From Prostheceraeus crozeri (Eukaryota > Platyhelminthes > Polycladida > Euryleptidae): 64,000 nucleotides of DNA. The notes beneath the pieces are model-generated. The model saw only the letters and a program-made list of their open reading frames with translations. It searched no databases and had not been told where the DNA came from. A program made the translations under genes and the position numbers. The stretch covers positions 434,001 through 498,000 of the forward strand of contig CAJQUW010013657.1 of the NCBI GenBank assembly GCA_907163375.1. Direction: 5' to 3'. Below are positions 10,768-22,409 of this stretch, piece after piece. Numbering within the stretch: position 1 is the first letter of the stretch; every line of letters starts with the position of its first letter.

Positions 10768-12700
10768 CAGGGTGTATAACGCAGGAAAAATCAGGGAAAA
10801 CCGGAAATAATCAGGGAAAATTCGTTTCTGGAAAACCGGGAAAAATCAGGGAATTTTGAAAGTGGGAGCAGTAAAGACACTGTGACTTTTCTCCGAAATA
10901 GCGTCCTGATCCAAATCTACTCTGCTGGGTGAGGGAAGCTGCTTTGAAAATGTCTAGACGGACTGTGTGTACTCAGCCGAGATAGTCTGGATCCTTGACA
11001 TTAGGACGAGGGCTTCGTTTTCTCATCCGACTCCCGATATTGATGTGAGTTTGATCAGGTTGATCGGTCTTCGCCCTGTCTCAATGGACGAGTTGCCTCT
11101 GGAGATTATTCAGTAAGTTCAGTACTCCCACGCCTTGCGTGGTCATCTGCAGACTACAATACATGGCCTATGAAGACTCAGACGGCACGGTCTGAAATCT
11201 GAAATGCTACTTGATTCATGTAAATGCATCGCGGACAAATGGATATTCACGGTAGGTATTGGATTGAGGACAGCGATGACTAAATTTCTTGGACTTGCTA
11301 CTACGTCTGAGTTACGCAAAGCTCTTGAGTGAGCGCTCGATGGCCTTGAAAATTCTAAACTCCTGCAGGTGCCAATGGATTGTCCAAATGTCAGTATCGC
11401 CATACAACGTCTGTTTGAAGAATCTCGTGAACATAATGATACACAAATTTTGGACATTGGAAGTTGCCCCCCTACACATCATCAGCGGTGCTCTGCGAAC
11501 TCAGACAAATACATTGAGGTGATGAAATTCCTGCGAAGTTGTTGGGAAGTTTTAAAGATCTGCCGTCTCGTTGATCGGATTATCGACATTTCGCAATGAC
11601 GAAGGACCCACAAGCACAACCCAACTATTGTGTGACTCAATGGGTTGAGAACGTAGCAGTTGCGAAAATGATCATCGAACAATTGCACACTAACGAGCAT
11701 ATGTCGAAAATATCAAGGAGCAACCTGACTCGTCGTCCTATAAGAACACGAAGGAGATGCTGAATGATCCTCTGCTCAAGCTCAAATTGTGTCTTTTCGT
11801 CAAACCAAGGAATTTGAGGTTTTCCTGAAGAAATTTCAAGACGACAGACCCATTGTTCCTTCCTGTTTGAGGCCCTCCTAGAGAACATCACAAGTTCGCT
11901 GTCGAAGCGGCTTATTAAGCAATGTGTTTTGAAAACATGTAACAGTTCAAAAACTGAAGCTTCCCATGACTAGAAAATTTCGTAGAACTGAAATCAATTG
12001 ACATTGACTTTGCAGCGTAATCAGACTTAAAATCGACAGGCTGAACAGAGAACTTTAAGAATTTTTAAAACATAAGACTTTTCTTCGAAGTGTCAGTAGA
12101 TCTTGAATGCAATTTTGATGCCTAAGTATCAAATATCCATTGTTCAAGGGGGTCATCTTGCTTGGATCCGTTGATTATGGCCTCAGATTCAAAACGGAGA
12201 TTGATGTCATTAGAGAAGACTTTGGATGAACTGGGTGGTTCATTGGATTCGAGGCAGATCGCATCAAAAATCAGTTCATGTTTCTGACATCAAATAATTC
12301 CATGAAGTCTTACTTGCAGATGTTCGACCAAAAAAGACATACTTTATGACTACTTACTCCATCGCTTTCAAAAAGGCAATTCCTCTCCTGAGCTTGAACG
12401 GCCTGTGGTTCCCAGTCAATAAAGACATAATCGTAGAAACTCAAAAAGAGAATTAATTTTCTTCTTGCTCAAAGAATATCGGTAGTCAAAATCAAACAAG
12501 CGCTTTGTATGACGGGGATGCTCGTAAATTTGGCGTACCCAAGAAACTGAATTTGTCCCCTCGAAATTCCGCTGCTCGATATCGAGAAGCTGCACGATTC
12601 CAAGAGGTCAAGACAGGCATTGTGAATGAAAAGAAGAGGGAGGCGTCAGAAATCAAAGATGGAGGATATGAAGAAGAAACTTTTGTTGCAGATTGATGGT
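10768..12700 (+). mobile_element. hAT relic, same family as the element at 49393
   Basis: The left edge CAGGGTGTATAACG at 10768, followed by repeated CAGGGAAAA strings, matches in style the left end of the hAT at 49393 (CAGGGTGTCGAACG followed by GTCAGGGAA). The interior holds a degraded transposase of the same family. I cannot find a right terminal repeat; the copy is truncated or its end has decayed beyond about 12.7 kb. Confidence 0.7.
11210..12696 (+). pseudogene. hAT transposase relic
   Basis: Fragments in several frames align by eye with the better copy at 49648-51497. FLGLATTSELRKALE corresponds to FLGHATAVNLQSAIS, PMDCPNVSIAIQRLFEESRE to SMDGPNVNQKTFKLINEERD, and EVMKFLRSCWEVLK to GVMEFLRCVWQVFK. 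A C-terminal piece at 12505-12696 (LNLSPRNSAARYREAARF) matches the basic tail of that copy. The part between about 11600 and 12500 is heavily damaged. The hAT dimerisation motif itself is not readable here. It is older than the 49-kb copy. Confidence 0.75.
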
Positions 12701-14606
12701 ATTGACCAAAATATCCACTCTATGATGAAAAAGGTTTTGCGCTTTTATTTTCGTCTTTACATTACGTTTTACATTTTCCATGAACATTAGCTATGTTTCA
12801 ATCTTTTTTGCAATGATCTTGTCCGTAATTACTCAATTGGTCTTCATGCATTTATTTTTGTTGAACAGTTTTTGCAATATTTTGTTACTTCCCAAAACAT
12901 AAATGGCATGTATATCATGATGCCTATCTATAGATACTTTTGAGATGCCGATTAAATATGAATTCCAGATGGCATGAATCATAGAAGAAGAATACTAGAT
13001 CTATCAGATGATTTTGATCCAAATATACGCTTCTATATCAGTAATGCACTATTTTGTAAATAATTTGACCACCGTTTACATTACTGCAGTCATACTGATT
13101 ACGTCATACTTCACCCGCTATATACATGTATTTTCATAGCTTCTGTGTGCTGAGTTATGCAGTAGCGACTTATCTGTGTGCTTCAGCAACTCGTGACTTC
13201 CGGCAAATGCGTCAGTAAATAGGAATGCCCACATAAAATTCAACGAGAGAAAGTGGTGTGAACAATCCAAGAGAATGGGAACCTTGCATCGTAAAGCTTG
13301 GACTTGGTTTTAGATAAATTATCTTGGCTATTTGTTATGTTTTGAATTGAATTGGAAAGAGCCAATATTAAAAGACATTGATTTTATTTTCGTTTTCGCT
13401 ATTTATTACAAAATAACGATGACGAAAATAAAGTCAATATTTTTCAAAATCTGCTTTTCATCTTTCTCTATTTTTCATCTTCATTCTGCTGGATTTTTTA
13501 GCAATTTTCTTTTGATTTTTTCAACACTATGTTTCAACAATCCTATGAAACAATCTTGGAATCTACATTATTTGTCTAAAATCGAAGCAATCTGAATTGA
13601 TTGCTGTTTATATGTCTGATCATTAATAGAATACAAAAGCTAGCTTTATGTATAAATATGGTCCGGTGTATTTGCGAATCGTTTAACAAGATGCAAGTAA
13701 AATGCCTCTTAAGTGGTTCTCCGACAAGTTATCATTTTTGTACAAGTAATATTTGCAATCTACACAGGTTCGTAGTGTTCGTGGTAGTGCATGGGTTGAT
13801 GACATATGATGTCTTTATAACACTTCTACATTGTTTCGATGTAAAAATTTTCGGTTCGCTTTTTTTCACTTTTTTAAAATTCAAATCGGCTGGGTGGTCG
13901 GTAATACGTCAAAGTTATCTACTAATTGTATGGATGAAAATTGTCGAAGCTTGATGTTGGTGTTGCCTGCTCGTGAACGGAACCTTAATTACAATCTTAT
14001 GACAGGTGAGTTTGCATATTGTTAGTACCGGTACTTCTGTATGTAAAATTTATCCGTTAAGCCAGTGATAAGTCTTCTCACTGCCCTCCAATGTTTCGTC
14101 GAAAAATCGCTAAGTTGTATATCGACTCACTGATTCGATTTTGAACTTCAGATGGCAGTTGGAGTCGATCAGTGCATTACAGAAAAAACCTCGAGCAAAT
14201 GAAATCCGGATAAGGAATGGATAGATGCCATAACTCCTAATTGTATCCAATGCAGTGGATTATTAAATCCATTCGATTCATTTCTTTGTTGGTGAAGAAT
14301 TTGTGATAGAGAAAATGTAAAATGGGTTTTAAAAGACGGATATAAAAGATTAAGCGGACACAACGACTTCGGCAATTGCAGTAAGTCATGAAAAGTCGCA
14401 ATGACACAAATGATAGGCCTATAAACACGTAGACTTCCTCTCGGATCTACGAAGATTTCTCCTTGAAGAAGGCCAGTAATCTGATGCTGTGTTTGCGCTG
14501 GATATTGAGTTTCAAGATAAATCTGAAAATATGAATTTCTGCTCGAAATAATTCGTTCGTTGATATTTTCCTGTAACTGGCTACTTGAGTTGTCGTTGGA
14601 TCATCA
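12701..14606. other. No gene seen
   Basis: Very AT-rich. Two open stretches (13332-13595 and 13601-13954, plus) are rich in Phe, Ile and Leu, as AT-rich DNA gives by chance, and show no domain. One TAGGCCTA at 14414-14421. Confidence 0.5.
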
Positions 14607-14614
14607 ATATAGTT

Positions 14615-15340
14615 CAGAGGTGTCCAAAGTGTGGCCCGTTGGCCGCATGCGGCCCACGCCCTTTTGAAATTTTCAGAAATCGTTTCATTTTTTACATCTG
14701 TAGAGTTGCGTTGAATATTGATTGTTTTTTTCTAAATTATATATTTCAAGTTTAAATTGCAAATTTAGATATCACAATGATGATTTCGTTTTCCATGACG
14801 ATAGTATCAGCAGTTGTTGAAGCCTTTATACCTTGATTTAAGACTCCGTCAAGCGATTCCAAGACTTCCAGCACATTGAGAAAATTTTCAATGTCTCCAA
14901 TGCTCCGCTAGCGATAGCGATATCAGAAGCAGATGAAGCTTCGCAACTTGAATTGCGTGGTTTATAAATTAATCAGTTTTGCCTATGCAAGGCTACTCTG
15001 CCAATCATTCGATTTTGGCATCTTCTTTTTGAAGATCACCACCCCAATTAGTGATCCGCTTTGGGTTACGCTTTCACTCACTGTTTGGAAGTATTTGTCC
15101 TTGTGAGTCAAACATTTTCCACAATAAAGTCTATCAAATCTAGAGCGTCTTAGCCTCAGTTGACGCGAAGAAACTGACCTACAAAGTGCAGTAACTACTA
15201 CTAGTAACTAGGAATTTACTTGTTCTACTTGCGTCTAATAGGCGTAGATAGTGAAAAAGTTGAATAATGTGAACTGCAGTCCGCGGCCTTATTTCCCTGA
15301 CAAATGCTGCCCGCGCCCGTATAAAGTTTGGACAATCCTG
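14615..15340 (+). mobile_element. Short hAT (Charlie-like) relic
   Basis: The left end CAGAGGTGTCCAAAGTGTGG, running into GGCCCGTTGGCCGCATGCGG, is the typical start of a widespread hAT group. The right end, read on the minus strand, is CAGGATTGTCCAAACTTTAT, a diverged copy. Flanking octamers ATATAGTT (14607-14614) and ATAGAGGT (15341-15348) agree at six of eight positions, as an old 8-bp duplication would. Near 14845-14960 a translated stretch resembles the RFQDF...QLEL region of GTF2IRD2/ZBED5-like hAT transposases. At 726 bp it is internally deleted. Confidence 0.6.
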
Positions 15341-15618
15341 ATAGAGGTTCAAGTTGCTTTCAAGCAACGACTGCAATCGGTAATGAATGCTCCATATCGA
15401 CCACAAAGACATATTTTACTGTGCCGACTTGCGCATTATGGCATTTCCAGTGAAATTGCTCTAAATATTCTTGAGGAATTCTGAATGGAGTTCCCTTGTC
15501 GCGTGTTATAAATTTAGAAGACCTAAAGGGCGCATCGAATAATCTTGCTAGTTGCTACATTTTCTGATGCGTCGCAAGTCACACTGAATTATAGTTGATG
15601 ATTGAAGATGTCTTGATA

Positions 15619-15747
15619 CAGATAGTATTGGACTACATTTTACCAACAGCAATAGTAATTGATCTGACTAGAATGATGTCAAATACTAATTAATCTAGTC
15701 AGAGCAATTACTATTGCTATTGGTAAAATGTAGTCCAATACTATCTG
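15619..15747. repeat. 129-bp near-perfect hairpin (small MITE-like)
   Basis: Arms of about 54 bp (15619-15672 and 15694-15747), beginning CAGATAGTATTGGACTACAT, are inverted copies with two mismatches around a loop of about 20 bases. No target duplication is clear. It could be a miniature foldback transposon or a strong RNA hairpin if transcribed. Confidence 0.8.
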
Positions 15748-15895
15748 TCGCATATTTCTATTCCTCCTTTTTCCCTACTGAAATTTGTTAACATAGTTTT
15801 TACTTTTTACTAGATTTCTTGTCTACTCCCTTATTTCCTATGTTAATGTGAAATTTGAATTCATGACTTTTGCGTTTATGTTAAATTCCTTCTAT

Positions 15896-15928
15896 CTGAT
15901 GATGGTTGCCGAATAGCAACCGAAATTA
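15896..15928 (+). other. Hammerhead-like core motif / Penelope-like 3' signature
   Basis: CTGATGA is followed by the inverted pair GGTTGC...GCAACC and then GAAA, which is the order of a hammerhead ribozyme core (CUGAUGA, stem II, GAAA). One extra T sits between the core and the stem. Penelope-like retroelements are known to carry hammerhead motifs and a CTGATGATGG...CGAAA-type string near their ends, so this may mark a worn Penelope-like end. No reverse transcriptase or GIY-YIG coding part is seen next to it. Confidence 0.4.
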
Positions 15929-15929
15929 A

Positions 15930-17142
15930 TTATATCATAATTAAAGTAAAACATCACCAAAACCTTGGCTCTTCCTCAACAATTAAATATAATGAGTTAT
16001 AGTAATCATTCATTCATGATATTCTCTTAGAATTTGACTTAATTCTAATTTATTTTGACCTCTAATCATTTGAACTTTATTGCTGACGTAAGAGGGAGAT
16101 TGCCCCTTGATTCATGAATGCGACGCCCTAACGACGCTCTCCTGGTTAGCAGTTGAGTTCCTGATTTCATCAGTTAGCCGCTTTTACTTTCTTCATGAAT
16201 GGAAGCTACGAATGAATGGTGTATGTATTGCTGTTGAGGATAATATTCCATCTTCATTTTGTTACTTGAGATTCAGACGTGAGTAACAAATTTCTTTATG
16301 TTAATAGCAAAAACAAATTCTAAGCCATTTATTTGGAAACTCGTGCAGGTGCCAACAAACGGAAAATTTGCCGTTGACTATTAGTTAATACTTGTAATCG
16401 TAAATACTTAGTCAAGAAAGAGAACGTGGAAAGTCTAAGCAATTAGTTGGAAAAAATATTATGCGGTAACTACGGAACTGACAACCACTCATGTTTTTTG
16501 AACATCACATTTTTTGCAGTAAATCTAGCGCAAATTGTATTTCAATATTAGTGGGTTATCGAAGAAAAACTCTTTGATAACCTTTCGATGTATGAATTAA
16601 AAATACACGTTCGTTTACATACCGTAATCGTTTTGTCATTATATATTTTATCAACTTTTACATTACCAAAGACTGAATTAATTTGTGGTTAGGAATAGAA
16701 GACACTTGGAATCAGGAAGTATAAAAGAACAAAATATCCCTGAGTTCTCTTTCAATAGCCTCATTTTTATCAGCAAAATTGTTTGAGGTCATAACGTGGA
16801 AGAATAAGGTGATAATGCGTTTCGTAACCTGCTCAAACTTCATTCTTGTTGACTAACGCAAATATTTTCAATAGATACGTCATTTCTTTCAGGTATTTTT
16901 ATGTGTTTCTTAGGAAATTGCGAGGTGAATCTCTGAAGTTGGAATGGAGAAAGATTGTGAGTTTGATTAATTCGTGGAGATATTTTTGTGCTTTGAAGTT
17001 AGAAATATCTACTGAATTTTGAATATGCCTTCTTGAGGTTGAAAGCAATGTCAACATAGAAGCTATTCTATATTGAATTCTGATTACTCATTTTGCTAAC
17101 GTGTAGCAATGTTATGATGCGATGCGCCTCAATATTTTCAAT
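15930..17142. other. No gene seen
   Basis: AT-rich, without credible ORFs, RNA genes or paired repeats. Confidence 0.5.
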
Positions 17143-17150
17143 GTCCCATC

Positions 17151-17269
17151 CAGGGATCGCAATTTTCCGTTTTTTTACTAAATTAGTCTAACGTGAATAT
17201 TTCAAATTTATGCATTCAAACCCCGGTTTTTCCCGATTTTCCGTTCTCTCGGGTGAATTGCGATCCCTG
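17151..17269. mobile_element. hAT-type MITE with perfect 8-bp TSD
   Basis: A 119-bp element with terminal inverted repeats CAGGGATCGCAATT / AATTGCGATCCCTG. It is bracketed by GTCCCATC at 17143-17150 and again at 17270-17277. The 8-bp duplication and the CAGGG start are diagnostic of hAT. It encodes nothing; the ORF running across its right edge is accidental. Confidence 0.93.
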
Positions 17270-17277
17270 GTCCCATC

Positions 17278-18839
17278 TGATGTTTATCCATGATAATCTC
17301 AATGCAAGTACCTATATAGTGGATGTCTTATTTCTTTCAGTTCTCATGAGTTCTGCGACTTTGATCTCTGAAGGAAGATGAGACATGGAAAACCTAACGT
17401 GAGTTCTGGTAATTTTTTTCATTTTCAGATTGTTCATTGCCTCAAATTCGTAAGTTTTGAGTCCTGTTGTGCAACTAGCCACTGGATTTAAAACTACGTT
17501 GTTTGAGGTTGGGTCGGCATATCTTTCAAATATATTTGTTAATTGATGTATTCATTTCAGTCGTTTTGTACCGATGGTCAGTGGATTCCTGTGTCATGCT
17601 GATTACAATATTAACAGTATGATCTGGGAGTTAGTTGATTATTGGAGTGTACGGCATGTATAGTAGGAAAAAATTCATGTGAGTGAAATTTGTGGTCATT
17701 TGTTGCATTATTCGGTTTGATTCCGGTTTAGTATCATCCTGAGTACAGCAGTTATGTATAATGTCGAAATCTTATCCGTGTGATTTACACAAAAACCCGT
17801 TAAGTCAAACTGTTAATCCTTCATTAATCCTGATGAAATCCTTCACATTTGTTTAGTCTGCTGCGATGTTCTTCTATCCGTTGCTGGATCGCGAGGATTT
17901 TTGCATAGGGACAAAAGGCGGAGTTCTGTCTGATGTCCGCTTACTCGGTGGGAGCTGTCATTGGTTTTATTGGAAAGATTCCTTAAAATGGTTTGTTAAA
18001 ACATTTGTTAAAATGTTTGTCATTGGTTTGTTAAAAGTCTTTCCTTATTTGAACGCATCTTTGTACGTCCTTTGACATGCCAAAGTTTTCTATTGAGCTA
18101 ATGCGTCTTGCAGTGTCTTCGTTTCCAAAAAGGAAATGCTGTTTAATTTTTCGTGAGTTTGTAGGCTTGTTAAACTAGATACGTGATTACTGTTTATGAC
18201 TGGATTGTAAACGGCAGATGCTTGATCGTATGCATTATCTCATGCCCGTTATCTTCTTCAGTTATAAAAGGTACATTTAGCTTAATCCTAGTAAATGGGA
18301 GGGGGGAGATGGGATACTACGTGGAGTCTGATGGTATACCCGTGCATTTATCAGCAACCGCTGCTGATAAAGACAGATTATCATGAAAGAGGCGTCAATA
18401 TTTGAAGCTGTCAAATCTGTAAAGAGGAAACATGAGGCATTAGACGAGTGAAGAATCTTATTGCATGAAAGGGATAAAAATTGAGTATGACAGGAAGCCA
18501 TTAAAAAATGCGATTTGATCGGAGTTAGGCAAGCAAATGAATTGTTGGACAATACTCAAAGTTCGTCACACAGAAGCATTCGAGTTATGAGTGAATAAAG
18601 AAAGCGTGTCACACATTGTTAAATGTGGCCAAAAGGCTGAAGACTTCCAAAGAACTTGATATTTTGTTGTATCACCCTGCCACCCATGCTTCACCTAGAT
18701 TTCTCGCATGTTCAACTTTAGTATAACATGAGTTGTCATCTTATTTTCGTTGTAGATGATGACATGACGGACAGTGATCGAGAGAATAAAGTTTCTGATT
18801 ACTACAGTTAAATGTGACATATGCGCGCATAAGTGTATA
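17278..18839. other. No gene seen
   Basis: AT-rich sequence. Short ORFs (17866-18075, 18183-18386) show no domain. A 9-bp stem hairpin TTATCAGCA/TGCTGATAA lies at 18348-18370. Confidence 0.45.
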
Positions 18840-19180
18840 ATCTTTGGTATTAATGGGTTATCTCCCCCCCCCAGGTTTTCAAATTTGTCTAGCATCTGCA
18901 AAAATGTATCAATCGCCACCAAACTTCAGGTACACGTAAATAAGCATATTTTCTACCCACATATAAAATTTCACGCAGATCAGACAAGTACTTTTTGCAT
19001 TAGAGACGATGACGTGAAGTGTAGCGATGTCAGCTGCTTGATTTGACTTCGTCTGTTCGACGCATTATTGCTACTCGTGTGTGCATTGTTCTCTCCACCT
19101 CTGTCTCATCCACTGTTATTTGAAATCTTCCCACGACCACTACCTTGCCACACCTTTATTAAGTTAAAAATGTTAGTGTA
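18840..19180. repeat. Outer inverted repeat, left copy (diverged)
   Basis: This stretch reappears inverted at about 43750-44060. Shared landmarks are AATGGGTTATxxCCCC, the ACTTCAGGTACACGTA-like block, GAGACGATGACGTGAAGTG and a GAAATCTTCCCACGACCAC block. Agreement is only about 75-85%, far lower than between the main arms, so this pair is older or not under the same homogenisation. It could be the original terminal repeat region of the polymerase element. Confidence 0.6.
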
Positions 19181-19344
19181 AGGGATATGGCTTGGTCATC
19201 ATCACTACAGGTGTTGTCGGGAAATGACTTTGTTAACTTCAAGTGCTTTCTGCTCAGACGATGAGGTCAGAAGAAATCAGATCAAGCTGCAGCAACGCTT
19301 CACTTCAAGTTATCGCCCCTAATTCAGAACTTGTCCAATTTGGA

Positions 19345-20290
19345 CAAGCGCCAAAACGAAGCATCGGATGGGAAAATGGATTTCAGATTCGGATTCAGCG
19401 TGAAATTCTGCATCTGTATGGTGAATTTGAAAGCAATCGGAGAGAAAAAATTTTCGCTGACGTCCCCCCCCCTCGGGAGAGCTAGCTTCGATCTTGGCTT
19501 CCAGTGGACGGATTTTGTCGTGCAATAGCTCGTTTGAAAGCTAAGAGTGAGACAAATTCACTGAAAGAAACGGCTTGCTCATATCTGTCTTCGTTTAGAT
19601 GTGAGACGCCATTTAAGATTTTGGGAGATTGGCGAAAAACGACAGAGTTAGAATTTTGGACGTTTTGGGCTGTAGCGCCAAAACGAAGCATCGGATGGGA
19701 AAATGGATTTCAGATTCGGATTCAGCGTGAAATTCTGCATCTGTATGGTGAATTTGAAAGCAATCGGAGAGAAAAAATTTTCGCTGACGTCCCCCCCCCT
19801 CGGGAGAGCTAGCTTTGATCTTGGCTTCCAGTGGACAGATTTTGTCGTGCAATAGCTCGTTTGAAAGCTAAGAGTGAGACAAATTCACTGAAAGAAACGG
19901 CTTGTTCATATCTGTCTTCGTTTAGATGTGAGACGCCATTTAAGATTTTGGGAGATTGGCGAAAAACGACAGAGTTAGAATTTTGGACGTTTTGGGCTGT
20001 AGCGCCAAAACGAAGCATCGGATGGGAAAACGGATTTCAGATTTGGAATCAGCGTCAAATTCTCTATCAACGTGGTGAGTTTCAAGTCAATCGGAGAGAA
20101 AAAATTTTTCTTTACAAAATTTTTTCGAAAAAACAAGTTTCGCGATGGCTGTGGGCTGTAGAGCCAAAACGAAGCATCGGATGGGAAAACGGAGGACAGA
20201 TTTGGATTCAGCGTCCAATTTTACATGGAATGATGTATTTCCAGCTCAATCGGACCTCTAGAATCGGCGATAGAAGCGTTTTAAGTTTTT
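19345..20290 (+). repeat. Satellite-family repeats at left end of the palindrome
   Basis: Two full units of ~330 bp and partial ones. Each contains AAACGAAGCATCGGATGG, a CTGACGTCCCCC run and a TCCAGTGGACxGATTTTGTC block. The family is the same as the array at 58.45-64 kb, with roughly 90% or better agreement by eye over the shared part. ORFs of 102 and 153 codons here are open by chance and mirrored in the right arm. Confidence 0.85.
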
Positions 20291-21498
20291 AGATGATGGA
20301 TATTACTTCATCAGCTGATCGCCACACACTATATAAGCGGAAACCGACAGAGACTTTTCATTTAGAGGAGAGCGATTGTCAAAGGTAGGTCGTCTCTCTG
20401 AGCTCCGATGATAGCTTCGGACATTCCAAATTCCGGGTTTCTGTAAGAAACCGACTTAGAAAATTTCATTGCTGATATCAGCGAAGGCGTCAGACTAAGA
20501 AGTTTGCCAGGAGATGGCCTTCGTCTCCAGACCATAAAAGACTCCAAAACTTTAATGGCTTGTAACTTTGCTTCTACAAGTCCGTTTGACTTGATTCAAA
20601 AAAGGTTCGGTCGCTATTGACCTGCCCTAAGTGATAGACTACTTATAAAATTTCATAAGTAGTGCTAAAAAGTTGAAAAATTTAAATTCACTAGTTTTGG
20701 AGGTTTTCTGGGGTTTTCGACCCTGCTGAAGTCAATGAAAGCATTTTTAATGATGTCTGAGCCAGTCTTCTCATGGTATAAGCGGCTTTTCACTGAAAGC
20801 GAGCAAGACACGGAGAGTTTTGCTGTAATATTCCACTGACAGGGTGTTCCTTCGGAACGGCGGACGATGCCGTAGTGATAAGTGTGGCAAGGGAGTGTGT
20901 CATATTTTAGACCGAAACCGCTGGGGCAACTCATGTCTCATGTTGGGCATTTGACACAGTTCTCAACGTAGCACTTTGAACGCCAATCGGTTGAGTCTTA
21001 GCTATCTTGTCATGGGTGGCCTCTAAACATCTCCATTGCAAAACGCTGGTGAATCAAGCTCTCTACGGCTTCCTATCAAGCTGATCAAAGTCTGTCAACC
21101 TCTTACCAACTCTACAGGTTTTCATGTCTGGCGATCAAGTCATGGACGGTGCAAGTCACGGAGATTTTCGGTGTGATACTTCCTTTCGACGGGCGCTCCT
21201 GTAAAGGGCGGCGGTGAAACCCGTAGCTATGTATACCGCAAGGGACATTCGGCAATTGTCAATCTTGTTAAACCTCTCTGCGTCATGTTTGCAAGTGATT
21301 GCCTCTGTCTCAACGTAGTATGCATTCGCGCCAGGGCGACATTTAGCCAACTGTCGAAGGTTGCCTTATAAACTTTCCATTGCATACGTTATGAGAACCA
21401 TGAGTTCTACCTGTCTCTATCAATGAGACGAATTGATGAATGGAATGAAATGGGAGGACACTCACGCGCCACACGCAACACAACACACTTCTCTCTTC
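20291..21498. other. Left-arm segment without recognisable gene
   Basis: Repeated inverted at about 41463-42671. Contains a good TATA box at 20330 and a similar GGTATAAGCGGC near 20777, but no long ORF. The mirrored small ORFs of 61-89 codons show no domain. It may be a leader or regulatory part of the polymerase element. Confidence 0.5.
20330..20337 (+). promoter_or_regulatory. TATA box in left arm
   Basis: TATATAAG followed by CGG, with a TTTTCATTTAG initiator-like stretch about 25-30 bp downstream and a CAAAG/GTAGGT donor-like string near 20386. This is the arrangement of a core promoter with a spliced leader pointing right. The mirror copy is at 42624-42631. Which transcript it would drive is unknown. 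Confidence 0.5.
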
Positions 21499-21906
21499 CG
21501 TAGTCTAACAAGCTCTTTACACATGGATTGCAGTCGATTGCTATCCCTGTATCAGAAGTGTAAGCTATCTTAATTTTATTTAACACTATTTAATCTACCA
21601 TCATCGCCCATATGAAATGTTATAAGATTTACAAGCTAAACTAAGCGTGCTACTATTTCCAAATGAAAAAGTATACATGGTTAAATCATCCACTTAAGCC
21701 CATTCGTAGTCTAACAAGCTCTTTACACATGGATCGCAGTCGATTGCTATCCCAGAATCATGTAAGCTATCTGAATTCTATTTAACACTATTTCATCTAC
21801 CATCATCGCCCATATGAAATGTTATAAGATTTACAAGTTAAACTAAGGGTGCTACTATTTCCAAATGAAAAAGTATACATGGTTAAATCATCCACTGAAG
21901 CCCCAT
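21499..21906 (+). repeat. ~203-bp tandem duplication, left arm only
   Basis: CGTAGTCTAACAAGCTCTTT begins at 21499 and at 21705. The copies share a TTTACACATGGAT...GTTAAATCATCCACT frame and each ends in the iterated motif (CTAAGCG/CTAAGGG TGCTACTATTTCC). The right arm has a single copy, interrupted by the pogo element. Confidence 0.85.
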
Positions 21907-21953
21907 TCAAGTAAGTCAGTATGAAAGCAAAGATAATACGAAATAAAAATTTA

Positions 21954-22409
21954 TTATGGAATGTATTTCAAAAGGTCTTCATCGTCAATATCGTCCCAGA
22001 GTCTGGTTTCACACAGATCACAAAAACAGTTCACTTGCTTCAATCGTTCTTCTACCGTGAGCCTCACTTTGTCGATGTACTCCCACTCCGCCATAGTTCG
22101 TGGCTGGGAGTTAGGGGTGTACCATTCCCATAATTGATGGAGGAATTTGGTGCTGGTGATCTCCATCACATCATCAGTATCGTACTGCAGATACTTCCAT
22201 CGTATGCCTGTTAGGTCGGGACACTCCTTCTCACATACACTCTCCTCTTCGTCATCCGCTGGTAATGACAACTTTCTAATGTTGTCGAGTCGGTATAATT
22301 TCTCCACCTTCCCCTTCGTTGGAGCGTTTGGTGCAACGAGCGCCTTTGGCGATGAGCATGGAGAAGAGAACTCCAATTTTGTGTTCAGTGTTTTTGGAGG
22401 GCTTGTCAT
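21954..22409 (-). CDS. Unknown 151-residue acidic protein, left copy
   Basis: An uninterrupted frame of 151 codons that diverges from the polymerase gene across a ~290-bp spacer. The product is polar, with a Ser/Pro/Lys-rich start (about residues 1-35), an acidic stretch DDEEESVCEKE (about 53-63), Trp-rich middle parts (GIRWKYLQYDTDD and LHQLWEWYT) and a CFCDLC cysteine pair near residue 130 before an acidic end. The mirror copy (37756-38211) is also open, with three substitutions. I recognise no family. The CxxC motif could bind a metal, and the position beside the polymerase suggests an accessory replication or regulatory protein, but that is inference. Confidence 0.65.
   Translation of the reverse strand: MTSPPKTLNTKLEFSSPCSSPKALVAPNAPTKGKVEKLYRLDNIRKLSLPADDEEESVCEKECPDLTGIRWKYLQYDTDDVMEITSTKFLHQLWEWYTPNSQPRTMAEWEYIDKVRLTVEERLKQVNCFCDLCETRLWDDIDDEDLLKYIP

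Noticed and set aside
13332-13954. Two hydrophobic ORFs that could suggest membrane proteins
   Set aside because: The Phe/Ile/Leu bias is what T-rich DNA gives; no start context, domain or splice signals.
17193-17381. 62-codon ORF
   Set aside because: It starts inside a MITE and runs into flanking DNA.
19243-20292. ORFs of 65-153 codons at the palindrome ends
   Set aside because: Same satellite family as above; open by chance and mirrored in the other arm.
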